DNA of 64,000 nucleotides, taken from Calothrix sp. PCC 6303 (lineage in GTDB: Bacteria > Cyanobacteriota > Cyanobacteriia > Cyanobacteriales > Nostocaceae). A model generated the notes under the pieces. The model was not told the origin of the DNA. It saw only the letters and a list, made by a program, of their open reading frames with translations, and ran no database searches. A program made the position numbers and the translations under genes. Numbering within the stretch: the stretch's first letter is position 1; each line of letters starts with the position of its first letter. The stretch lies in the NCBI RefSeq assembly GCF_000317435.1, contig NC_019751.1, positions 1,674,001 to 1,738,000 on the forward strand, read 5' to 3'. This document shows positions 56,347 to 64,000 of the stretch, piece after piece.

Positions 56347-57891
56347 ATGACTGAAATTATACTGCCAGATTTAATTCAACAAATGCTGCAACCGGGTTTT
56401 TATCCTCACCAGGTTAAAGAACCAATTCAACTAATTCAAACTCACTGTTCCTATGTGTTGCTGACTGGCGATTTCGTCTACAAGTTGAAAAAACCCGTTA
56501 ATTTCGGCTTTCTCAATTACTCAACACTAGAACTGCGACAAAATTTTTGCAACGAAGAATTACGCCTTAATCAACGCGGTGCATCACAATTATATGTAGA
56601 AGTATTACCCATTACCCAGGAAGGGGGAAAATATCAGTTAGCTGGCGGCAAAGAAGCAATTGAATATACCCTCAAAATGCGGGAATTCCCTGATGATGCT
56701 TTATTCAGCACCATGTTTGAACAGGGAAAAATAGGTGAAGCTGAAATTGCCGAATTAGCGAAGGTAGTTGCTACTTACCACTCCCAAATTCAAACAAATG
56801 AATACATATCTAGTTTTGGTGAAATTCCTCAAGTGCGGGCTGCATTCGATGAAAACTATCAACAAACAGTAAACTATATAGGTGGTCCCCAAACAGCCCA
56901 ACAGTTTGAAGAAACCAAAAATTATACCGACAACTTTTTTGCCACCAAAACAGAACTATTCAAAAGTCGGATTGCTGGAAACTTCATCCGAGAATGTCAC
57001 GGAGATTTGCACCTGAGAAATATTTGTTTGTGGCACGATCAAATTTTATTATTCGACTGTATCGAATTTAATGAGCCATTTAGATTTGTAGATGTGATGT
57101 ACGAACTGGCATTTACAGTTATGGATTTGGAAGCGAAACAACGTCCTGATTTAGCTAATGTTTTTCTAAACACCTACATTGAACAAACAGGTGATTGGGA
57201 AGGTTTACAGTTATTACCTCTGTATCAAAGTCGGCAAGCTTACGTTAGGGCAAAAGTAACTTCATTTTTACTTGATGACCCTAGTGTACCTGCGGATGTG
57301 AAAGCAGAAGCTAGTCAAACAGCAGCAGCATACTATCAACAGGCTTGGAACTATACAAAACCCCGCCAAGGTAAATTGATTTTGATGTCCGGTGTATCTG
57401 GTTCCGGAAAAAGCACCACAGCTAAGTATTTAGCACAGCAGTTAGGGGCAATTCATTTACGTTCTGATGCAGTCCGGAAGCATTTGGCTGGCGTACCGCT
57501 ATATGAAAAAGGCAGCAATGATTTATACTCGGCGGAGATGACAGAAAAGACCTATTCTCGTTTATTGAAATTGGGAATCTTACTAGCCGATCAGGGATAC
57601 ACAGTCATATTAGATGCTAAGTACGATCGCCAAAATACACGAAAAGATGTAATTAAAGCAGCAACAGCCCAAGAAATCCCCTTGCAAATTATTCAATGCA
57701 CCGCACCAGTAGAAATTCTCAAAGAACGTTTAGAAAAGCGTCAGGGTGATATTGCCGATGCAACTGCCGATTTGCTAACATCACAGCTTCAGCAAGTGGA
57801 ACCATTCACTGATGCTGAGAAAATCTATGTAAAAATTTTGAACACAACTGAGCCATTAACGGCACAATTAAATGGTGTAATTCGCCAGTAG
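56347..57891 (+). CDS. Fusion of an aminoglycoside-phosphotransferase-like kinase and a P-loop kinase
   Basis: The 514 residues are a bifunctional protein. Residues 1-330 resemble the APH/ChoK kinase fold with the Brenner-type HGDLHLRNI and the DFG-like FDCIEFNEPFRFVDV. Residues 340-510 are a P-loop kinase with Walker A GVSGSGKST at residues 349-357 and LILMSG at the strand before it. The later RSDAVRKHLAG and TVILDAKYDRQNTRKD blocks resemble gluconate-kinase or adenylate-kinase types. Small molecules are the likely substrates, but they are unknown. It has no obvious partner gene. Confidence 0.85.
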   Translation: MTEIILPDLIQQMLQPGFYPHQVKEPIQLIQTHCSYVLLTGDFVYKLKKPVNFGFLNYSTLELRQNFCNEELRLNQRGASQLYVEVLPITQEGGKYQLAGGKEAIEYTLKMREFPDDALFSTMFEQGKIGEAEIAELAKVVATYHSQIQTNEYISSFGEIPQVRAAFDENYQQTVNYIGGPQTAQQFEETKNYTDNFFATKTELFKSRIAGNFIRECHGDLHLRNICLWHDQILLFDCIEFNEPFRFVDVMYELAFTVMDLEAKQRPDLANVFLNTYIEQTGDWEGLQLLPLYQSRQAYVRAKVTSFLLDDPSVPADVKAEASQTAAAYYQQAWNYTKPRQGKLILMSGVSGSGKSTTAKYLAQQLGAIHLRSDAVRKHLAGVPLYEKGSNDLYSAEMTEKTYSRLLKLGILLADQGYTVILDAKYDRQNTRKDVIKAATAQEIPLQIIQCTAPVEILKERLEKRQGDIADATADLLTSQLQQVEPFTDAEKIYVKILNTTEPLTAQLNGVIRQ

Positions 57892-57901
57892 TATTTCTCT
57901 T

Positions 57902-58402
57902 ATGGCAAAAAATAATAATAATCCGTTCTCTATTCCACCTAATTTTACTTCCCAATTAGTATTTGGGCTGTTTCTGACACTAATTTTACTCATGATTGGC
58001 TGGAGTCCCACCTGGAGTATATTTTTAGGGATAGCGTCGGGTTTTACCCTCACGTTATTGGGTGAAGCAAGTAAAAACGCCTCGCAACCCCAAACTTTGG
58101 GGACTTCTGAGGGTATTGATGCCGGGCTAAAATATTGGCTGTTTTTCTTAGCAGGTTTTGTGCTGATGAAATATACGCCACCTTTTAGTGTTTTACTAGG
58201 GTGTCTGGCTGGTTTCGGCGGAGGCATGATTATTGCTTTTTGGGAGAGTAAAGAAACAACTCAAACTGACCTATCGAAAGAACTATCAGAGGAAACTGAT
58301 GTGGAGTTGTTGCCTAAAGTCACCATAAAAAGACGGAGAATGCCTGTACGTCGTTCTCGTCGTCCTAGTGGGCAGATTAATTTGAAGTTTTGGGAAAGGT
58401 AA
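57902..58402 (+). CDS. Membrane protein of unknown function
   Basis: The 166 residues contain about four hydrophobic stretches, with LVFGLFLTLILLMIGWSPTWSIFLGIASGFTLTLLG and YWLFFLAGFVLMKYTPPFSVLLGCLAGFGGGMIIAFW. A basic C-terminus (KRRRMPVRRSRRPSGQ) follows. No family is recognised. It starts 11 bp after the kinase-fusion stop, so cotranscription is likely. Confidence 0.68.
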   Translation: MAKNNNNPFSIPPNFTSQLVFGLFLTLILLMIGWSPTWSIFLGIASGFTLTLLGEASKNASQPQTLGTSEGIDAGLKYWLFFLAGFVLMKYTPPFSVLLGCLAGFGGGMIIAFWESKETTQTDLSKELSEETDVELLPKVTIKRRRMPVRRSRRPSGQINLKFWER

Positions 58403-58460
58403 GGGAAAACACTGATACTTTTGTTGTCAAATAACTCAGTACCTGCCTGGGAACACATTG

Positions 58461-58490
58461 CTGGAGGGAGAGCCTAGGCTCTCCCTCCAG
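58461..58490. repeat. Perfect 30-bp palindrome
   Basis: CTGGAGGGAGAGCCT is followed directly by its reverse complement. It may fold as a hairpin RNA or a cruciform. There is no T-tract, so it is not a standard terminator. Confidence 0.85.
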
Positions 58491-58583
58491 TGTGTATCTA
58501 CGGTGTACGGTGTACAAACAAGTCGGTAAATCCATCACTCCGCCTGGGAGTGAAAATCCCACTCTGACAGCACAAGTCCATTA

Positions 58584-58665
58584 AAACAATTCGCAATACC
58601 CGCCAAGGGTGGGAAGCAAGCTACGCAATACTTTAGCTACTAGCCAGCCGTTTCAAACGTTGGCG
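58584..58665. repeat. Dispersed GAAGCAAGCTACGCA repeat copy
   Basis: The block AAAACAATTCGCAATACCCG...GGGAAGCAAGCTACGCAATA is an imperfect copy of the element at 6851-6897. The CTAGCCAGCCG tail also resembles the inverse of AGCGGCTGGCTACGCC at about 6976-6991. Confidence 0.65.
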
Positions 58666-58719
58666 GGCGTGGGATTACAGAAAATCTAGGGAATTCAAGA
58701 CTTGCTTTGAAATTTGGTT

Positions 58720-58956
58720 TTAGGGGGCAAAACTATGCCAAGCTTGAGACACTACGCTCGTTAACCACCGACGTTGTTGACGATCCAGTAAACTATCATC
58801 AGCGAGTATTTGAGATTTGAGTTCTTCTAAAGATTGACCTTGATCACGAACAACTTTAATCACACCTGCAATGGCAGCTGCGACTAATTCTTCATCAATT
58901 GGCTTTTGCCGTAGGTCAAAGATTTCTTGAGGGTTATCGGGAATGGGATAATTCAT
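58720..58956 (-). CDS. Small conserved cyanobacterial protein
   Basis: The 78 residues are mostly helical. Blocks are MNYPIPDNPQEIFDLRQKPIDEELVAAAIAGVIKVVRDQG and DRQQRRWLTSVVSQAW. No signal peptide or membrane segment is seen. I do not recognise a function. It is divergent from the large flavoprotein gene, with 164 bp between the starts. Confidence 0.6.
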   Translation of the reverse strand: MNYPIPDNPQEIFDLRQKPIDEELVAAAIAGVIKVVRDQGQSLEELKSQILADDSLLDRQQRRWLTSVVSQAWHSFAP

Positions 58957-59120
58957 GGTGTGAGTTAGTTAGCGAGTTTAATAGAGATGATAATTTTGAG
59001 TCAAATCTTAAAGTTTTGTAACTGAATTTTCATTTATTCAACTAATAGCGCGGAGTTTACCGCATTTTGCCCTGTTATTAAATCTGTCTGAGTGAATAGA
59101 TTTACTGGATACTGACAAAA

Positions 59121-61202
59121 ATGAGAGAACTACTTTACCTTGAAATTCCCACTCCGGATACAGATTCTGTGCGCGATTGGCTACAAACAGAATTTGTACC
59201 GGGAATTGGAGAGAAAAGATCAACGACCTCAGGTTGTTGCCTGAGAATGTCTGGTAATACAACTACAAAAGGAGCAATTCCCGAAAATTTACTGACGGAA
59301 CTAGCTATTTTTGTTTGGTCTGTACAACGCACTACTTACCTCAAGGTATTCCGCTGGGGTGAAAGTATTTTTCCTGGGGAAGGAAAAATAATCCAAAATT
59401 TAATCAAAGATATTAGAATCCGTTTTCCCCACAACTATCCAGAGCCACCAGCAATTGATTTATCTCAACAATCAATTTTTGCAGCTTTGGAACCATATTA
59501 TCCCCTCACGGCAAAATATTTTCAAAAAATGCCCAACGGGGAATATGATTTGCAGCGTGTTTATTGGTGGGAAAAGCGGTGGCGTGAGGGTGTGAGAAAT
59601 CCCCAACAGCCGAAACAGGTCATTTTTGGGGAAATTGGGGAAAAACCTTCAGCTTCTGTGCCAAAATATGATCTAATCTATATTGGTGGTGCCTTGGGTG
59701 TAATCCATGCAGCGGCAATGGCAAAACTGGGTTATAAAGTTTTGTTGATAGAGAGATTACCCTTTGGTCGAATGAATCGAGAATGGAATATTTCCCGTGA
59801 TGAAATTCAATGTTTAGTAGATTTGGGGTTATTAAGTTCATCTGAAGTGGAATCTATCATTGCCCGTGAATACAAAGATGGGTTTAATAAGTTCTTTGAT
59901 AGTAATAATCCTCCCCATCTCAAAGCCCCAATTTTACATACTCCCAACGTGTTGAATCTTGGTTTAGATTCAGAAAAACTACTGCAAGTGTGCGGGCAAA
60001 AACTCAAAGCGATGGGTGGTGAGATTTGGGATGAAACAGAATTTTTGAATGTCAAAATTTCTGATTCCCAAGTGACATTAAATCTCAAAAACTTAGGAAA
60101 TCAGACGGAAAAACAAGCTCATGGCAGACTATTAGTAGATGCAATGGGAACTGCATCACCCATTGCTTGGCAATTAAATGGAATTCGTGCCTTTGATAGT
60201 GTTTGCCCAACAGTAGGGGCTGTAATTGAGAGTGGTTTTGAGCCGGGAGTATGGGATTCTGAATATGGAGATGTCTTATTTAGCCATGGAGATGTGTCAA
60301 GGGGGAGACAGTTAATTTGGGAACTATTCCCAGCAAGTGATGAAGAATTAACCTTTTACCTATTCCACTATCATCAAGTCAACGCCGAAAATCCTGGTTC
60401 TCTGTTGGAAATGTACGAAGACTTTTTTACAATTTTGCCAGAGTATCGCCGTTGCGATATGGATAAACTGGTGTGGAAAAAGCCAACATTTGGATATATA
60501 CCGGGTCATTTTAGTACGAGTGGACGCGATCGCACTGTGGCATTTGACCGCTTAGTAGCGATAGGAGATGCCGCTTCTCTACAATCACCGTTGGTTTTCA
60601 CTGGATTTGGTTCCTTGGTACGGAATTTAGAACGTCTTACTACCCTCCTTGATACAGCACTCAAACATAATTTACTCAAATCACACCACCTCAACCAAAT
60701 CCGTGCCTTCCAAAGTAATATTGCTGTCACCTGGATGTTTTCTAAGGGAATGATGGTTCCCACTGGAAAATTTATCCCCCCAGAAAGAATCAACTCCATG
60801 TTGAATAATTTCTTTGGCTTATTGGCAGATGAACCAATGGAAGTCGCAGACAACTTCATCAAAGATAGATTTGATTGGTTTACCTTCAATCGACTTGCCC
60901 TCAAAGCTGCCCGAAAAAACCCAGCTTTACTGTTGTGGATTTGGGAGTTAGCAGGGACAAAAGATTTGCTGCGGTGGCTAGGCAACTATATCAATTTTTC
61001 CCGCCACACAATTGTTAGTATTGTACTTGCTAGCTGGTTTCCAAACTGGATTTACCGGAATCAATCCTGGTTAGAATCTCGCTATCCCGCTTTATGGTTG
61101 CGACTACTGACGATTAGTTATGCCATCAAAATCGGGAAACCACCAGAAAAACGGGAGTTTCCCCCACTCAAATCAATAACAAAGACTATTTCTGAGGCTT
61201 GA
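59121..61202 (+). CDS. CruA/CruP-type FAD-dependent carotenoid-pathway protein
   Basis: The 693 residues carry a Rossmann-type dinucleotide-binding motif DLIYIGGALGVIHAAAMAKLGYKVLLIERLPFGRMNREWNIS (around residues 185-225), then IARFYKDGFNKF-like (IAREYKDGFNKF). Later blocks GRLLVDAMGTASP and GDAASLQSPLVFTGFGSL are FAD-enzyme-like. Hydrophobic segments near the C-terminus (TIVSIVLASWFPNWIYR and LWLRLLTISYAI) suggest membrane association. I recall this pattern from the CruA/CruP lycopene-cyclase-related family. CruA cyclises lycopene, whereas CruP is a paralogue linked to oxidative-stress protection. Which one this is remains open, so I give no symbol. Confidence 0.72.
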   Translation: MRELLYLEIPTPDTDSVRDWLQTEFVPGIGEKRSTTSGCCLRMSGNTTTKGAIPENLLTELAIFVWSVQRTTYLKVFRWGESIFPGEGKIIQNLIKDIRIRFPHNYPEPPAIDLSQQSIFAALEPYYPLTAKYFQKMPNGEYDLQRVYWWEKRWREGVRNPQQPKQVIFGEIGEKPSASVPKYDLIYIGGALGVIHAAAMAKLGYKVLLIERLPFGRMNREWNISRDEIQCLVDLGLLSSSEVESIIAREYKDGFNKFFDSNNPPHLKAPILHTPNVLNLGLDSEKLLQVCGQKLKAMGGEIWDETEFLNVKISDSQVTLNLKNLGNQTEKQAHGRLLVDAMGTASPIAWQLNGIRAFDSVCPTVGAVIESGFEPGVWDSEYGDVLFSHGDVSRGRQLIWELFPASDEELTFYLFHYHQVNAENPGSLLEMYEDFFTILPEYRRCDMDKLVWKKPTFGYIPGHFSTSGRDRTVAFDRLVAIGDAASLQSPLVFTGFGSLVRNLERLTTLLDTALKHNLLKSHHLNQIRAFQSNIAVTWMFSKGMMVPTGKFIPPERINSMLNNFFGLLADEPMEVADNFIKDRFDWFTFNRLALKAARKNPALLLWIWELAGTKDLLRWLGNYINFSRHTIVSIVLASWFPNWIYRNQSWLESRYPALWLRLLTISYAIKIGKPPEKREFPPLKSITKTISEA

Positions 61203-61326
61203 AGAAGAGGAAAATGAGCAGGAAGCAACGAGAATAACAAGCTGATGTGCAGCTAAATTATATAAGTCAAAAACACAAAATGATTGTAGTGCGGGCATCC
61301 TGCCCGTATCTTATATACAAATTAGA

Positions 61327-61570
61327 TGCGTTGCAGCTTATTTAGGGCTTATTCAGGTTCAAGTTACAGGGAAATCAGGTGATGGTGGCATTGATGGTTT
61401 TAGTATTGCTCGTATTAATGGATTCTTGAGCTTTCATGTTTTGTTTCACTGTCAGCGCTTTAATTGATGGTGAGCAGTTGGTTCAACAATTGAAAGAGTT
61501 AGAACTTGGTGTCAAAATAACAATCATTGAGTCTGTGGAGGTTGACACCAAATGGTTTACCAAGATTTAA
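61327..61570 (+). pseudogene. Broken Mrr-type restriction endonuclease gene
   Basis: One frame gives IQVQVTGKSGDGGIDGFSIARINGFLSFHVLFHCQRF then a stop. The next frame, beginning at about 61458, gives LIDGEQLVQQLKELELGVK and runs to the TAA at 61568. Together they match the Mrr_cat domain, with its GDGGIDG and LIDGEQL landmarks. About 40-50 codons that normally join them are missing and the frame shifts. The 5' part is absent as well. It is a degraded gene. Confidence 0.7.
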
Positions 61571-61662
61571 GATTCAGTTGTTGAATCCATATTTCATAAA
61601 ATTATTGTTCGATAGACGACAAACGCGATCGCATCCCAGCTAGAATACACCTAATTCGGATT

Positions 61663-62232
61663 TTAAATTTTGATTACATCTTCGTAAATTTCTGCCATCA
61701 TCAAATTGAAATTAATGGAATCTAGCTGCAACTCGTCATCTTTCCCTAAGATTTCTAACAACCAATTACCTTCAGCATCTCGACGATAAACTTCTACTTT
61801 GATTTCATCTTGGGAAATTAATACATATTCCTGCAAGCTTTCTAAAGTGCGATAATTAACTAGCTTTTCCCGTCTATCTGTAAGTTCTGTGCTAGGTGAT
61901 AGGACTTCTATAATTAAGCAGGGATAATTTAAGAAAAAACGCTCTTGATCTTGAGAGTCGCAACTAACTATGACATCGGGATAGTAATATATATTCTTAT
62001 TTTGATTAACCAGTTCGATCCTGACTTTCATGTCAGCCATAAAAACGCTACAGTCACCACCCCGTAAATGAGAGCGTAAGCGTGAGTATGTGTTTCCAGA
62101 TATCAGATTATGTTGCTTGCTACCTCCAGACATGGCAAATACTTGCCCACCAAAGTATTCGTGACGAATTTCGCTGGTTTGTTCTAACTTCAGGTATTCT
62201 TCGATGGTGAACATGTTTACAGGGGACTGCAT
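61663..62232 (-). CDS. Uma2-family (DUF820) putative endonuclease
   Basis: The 189 residues carry the full Uma2 layout. It starts near FTIEEYLKLEQTSEIRHEYFGGQVFAMSGGSKQHN, with the metal-site acidic residue in YYPDVIVSC and PCLIIEVLSPSTELTDRREKLVNYR. The family has a PD-(D/E)xK nuclease fold, and the biological role is unproven. This is the second complete copy in the window, besides a truncated one at 34794. It flanks the broken Mrr gene. Confidence 0.87.
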   Translation of the reverse strand: MQSPVNMFTIEEYLKLEQTSEIRHEYFGGQVFAMSGGSKQHNLISGNTYSRLRSHLRGGDCSVFMADMKVRIELVNQNKNIYYYPDVIVSCDSQDQERFFLNYPCLIIEVLSPSTELTDRREKLVNYRTLESLQEYVLISQDEIKVEVYRRDAEGNWLLEILGKDDELQLDSINFNLMMAEIYEDVIKI

Positions 62233-62587
62233 AATTTTTCCCTTGATTTTTATTATAAAGTAATACTTTTCTCTATTGTCCCATAATCGCTAAAGGGCAG
62301 GCACGCGATATTGCTTCCTAATACATCAAGGCATTAGTGAGTGTTCATTATTGGGCTTTTTATGGTTCAATAGTGGTCTGTTTATTTACGCCAACCTTTA
62401 CTAGGTAGACTACTTGGGGTTTGAATACTGTAAATATTTACGCAAAAAATAATCTAACAGTCTTGTCAAGCCTAACTTTAGTTAAACTTGATTACAAAGT
62501 GGAAACATATGCATCACAGCGTGATAGGTTTTGAGCATACTCAGCAACTACTCGGATTTAACAGACCCAACTTAGGAGACGTAAAAA
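62233..62587. other. Intergenic region, no supported gene
   Basis: The AT-rich 355-bp region shows no RNA or repeat that I can identify. It probably carries the promoter of the 68-residue gene. Confidence 0.4.
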
Positions 62588-62794
62588 GTGACAACAGAAT
62601 CCAGCTTCCAAAAGGGTAAAGAAATCGTACGCGAAGACTTTAGCGAGTACGTAGCCCATCTCCAGCTTCACATGGCACTACAAGCACGTAATTTGGTACC
62701 AACTTTGAACCATACTACTGAAGGTAGTAGAGAAAAATTGTTGCATCAAACTCAAGCTGATTTTGAAAAGCTGATTTCACGGCAAGCAAACTAG
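62588..62794 (+). CDS. Small hypothetical protein (68 residues)
   Basis: The frame starts at GTG 62588 with TAGGAGACG 7-15 bases upstream, a good ribosome-binding site. The product is helical and polar (MTTESSFQKGKEIVREDFSEYVAHLQLHMALQARNLVPTLNHTTEGSREKLLHQTQADFEKLISRQAN). It has no recognisable domain. The good initiation context supports it being real. Confidence 0.6.
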   Translation: MTTESSFQKGKEIVREDFSEYVAHLQLHMALQARNLVPTLNHTTEGSREKLLHQTQADFEKLISRQAN

Positions 62795-63245
62795 ATAAGT
62801 TAGTTAAGAGAAGTAAAAAGAAGCATAATAGTGTTTCTTTGCAACGAGTCTTACACTTGATAAAATATGCGTTAACTGCCGACATATCCATTACCCTAAA
62901 GCACGGCTCTATCCTACTTTCCGACTCATCGGAATTGACGTATGTCATAGTTAATTAGCTTCACTGAAGTTAATTAGCTTCAAAGCTGCACTCAATACAT
63001 TAACCCAATTTTTTCAAAAATTTGAGGTTGCTAAATTATTTGAGCAAAAATAAAATATAATGGGATTAATGAAAGCGGACTTGACAAAACTGGCAAAATA
63101 GCCATTGCAGGTCTGCTTTTAAATCTATATATCAATGATTATTCTTTAGGAACAGTGATAAAACACTAAAAACCGTTATTATCATTAGTGAAACATATAT
63201 TTACTTTACCCAGTTAACTCAAGCTGAATGGCGGCTTAAATCAAG
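62795..63245. other. Intergenic region before the GNAT gene
   Basis: The 451 bp show no coding frame of note. It is AT-rich with no terminator that I could define. Confidence 0.4.
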
Positions 63246-64000
63246 ATGGCTCCATTATTACCCCAAAATCTCAGCGTTGCTATCCGACCAGTACAATACC
63301 GGGACTTGGATAGTATTGATCGCCTCAATCAAGAGTCCTTTACAGCTTGTACTCCAGAGGGAGAAGGCTCTGATAAGCAGCAAATGCAGTGGCTGCGTCG
63401 TTGGTATGGCTTGCTAAAATTTGCAAGTTGGTTCCCCAATCCGCTGAGATACCGTTTGTGCGCTTATGTTGCCGAACAGGGACGGGTGCTGTTGGGGATG
63501 ATTAAAGTCTCACCGTTCAACCGCACGCGTAGTACCTGGAGAGTAGATCAGGTTCTTCTCGAAAGGGGTCAGGCACGCTTGGGGGTAGGTTCACAACTTT
63601 TACGCTACTGCTTTGAGTCAATTTTAGAAGCCCGAACTTGGATTCTTGAAGTCAATATTAATGATAAGGATGCTTTAGCTCTTTATCGTAAAAATGGTTT
63701 CCAACGTCTTGCGGAAATTACTTATTGGGAAATTACGCCTGAGTTGTTGTCAGATCTGGCGCAGTCGGAGCCGGATTTACCCAACTTGTTACCTGTGAGT
63801 AATGCTGATGCTCAACTATTGTATCAACTAGATACAGCATCAATGCCCCCATTGGTACGTCAGGTATTTGATCGACAAACCCATGATTTTAAAACCACTT
63901 TTTTTGAAGCATTAACTCATGCTGCCAAACAATGGCTAAATCAAGTAGAAGTTGTTAGTGGTTATGTATTTGAACCTCAACGTAAAGCTGCGATTGGTTA
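63246..64000 (+). CDS. GNAT-family N-acetyltransferase, partial (C-terminus off the right edge)
   Basis: The 251 visible codons from ATG 63246 run to the window edge. The first 165 residues show the GNAT fold: PVQYRDLDSIDRLNQESF (strand 1/helix 1), AYVAEQGRVLLGMIKVSP (strands 2-3), QARLGVGSQLLRYCFE (acetyl-CoA site, Q/RxxGxG) and EVNINDKDALALYRKNGFQRL. Substrates are unknown. A second domain of unknown type continues after residue about 180. The gene appears to be single. Confidence 0.85.
   Translation, partial: MAPLLPQNLSVAIRPVQYRDLDSIDRLNQESFTACTPEGEGSDKQQMQWLRRWYGLLKFASWFPNPLRYRLCAYVAEQGRVLLGMIKVSPFNRTRSTWRVDQVLLERGQARLGVGSQLLRYCFESILEARTWILEVNINDKDALALYRKNGFQRLAEITYWEITPELLSDLAQSEPDLPNLLPVSNADAQLLYQLDTASMPPLVRQVFDRQTHDFKTTFFEALTHAAKQWLNQVEVVSGYVFEPQRKAAIG

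Overview
The window is chromosomal DNA of a filamentous, probably heterocyst-forming cyanobacterium (Nostocales-like). The evidence is dense HIP1-type GCGATCGC octamers, moderate-to-low GC, many cyanobacteria-restricted families (COP23, CAAD, Ycf34, PanC-Cmk fusion, acyl-lipid desaturases, CruA/CruP-type flavoprotein), short tandem heptamer-type repeats, and a small HetP-like protein at 36634-36813. The species cannot be fixed from the sequence alone. Both ends are cut through genes: a YgfZ-type folate-binding protein at the left and a GNAT acetyltransferase at the right.

Layout. 1-9.4 kb: ygfZ (partial), a secreted COP23 protein, the SbcC nuclease ATPase, a recombinase-domain mini-protein, a CAAD thylakoid-type membrane protein, an SLH protein and smpB, then an intergenic stretch with two tandem terminator-ended units that look like duplicated small RNAs. 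9.4-24.5 kb: a Tat/lipoprotein NMT1-type substrate-binding protein, a TPR protein, glutaminase, a 1.2-kb gene-free gap, an RlpA lipoprotein, panC-cmk, unknowns, Uma2, folC and the CCA-adding enzyme, a DUF6155-like protein, Ycf34, and a methionine-gamma-lyase-family enzyme. 24.6-29.7 kb: four co-directional fatty-acid desaturases (desC-desA-desD-desB), predicted to be enough to make stearidonic-type 18:4 lipids, closed by a clear terminator.

29.7-44.4 kb: a two-gene unit with a RelE-like product, a divergent ProA paralogue that lacks the expected catalytic cysteine, an XPB-like helicase, a truncated Uma2, a molybdopterin oxidoreductase with its cytochrome b partner, the HetP-like gene, a long intergenic stretch ending in a TnpB C-terminal remnant, an acidic HTH protein, membrane unknowns, tRNA-Arg(TCT), purU and a DUF4340 protein. 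44.4-64 kb: a secreted protein with seven Cys-containing repeats, a Lin0512 protein, an Lhr-like helicase followed by DUF4291, a CHASE3-PAS-PAS hybrid histidine kinase, purA (TTG start), ribosomal protein L25, a phosphotransferase-kinase fusion, membrane and small unknowns, the CruA/CruP-type protein, a broken Mrr-type restriction gene, another Uma2 gene, a 68-residue unknown and the GNAT gene.

Most of the window is ordinary housekeeping and lineage-specific content with genes in short or single transcription units. I saw no prophage, no CRISPR array and no intact insertion sequence. The items most worth checking are the tandem RNA-like units at 9115-9379, the possible toxin-antitoxin pair at 30247-31190, the ProA-like protein with an altered active site, the complete desaturase cluster and the seven-repeat secreted protein. 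I did not find a convincing large new multi-gene system.
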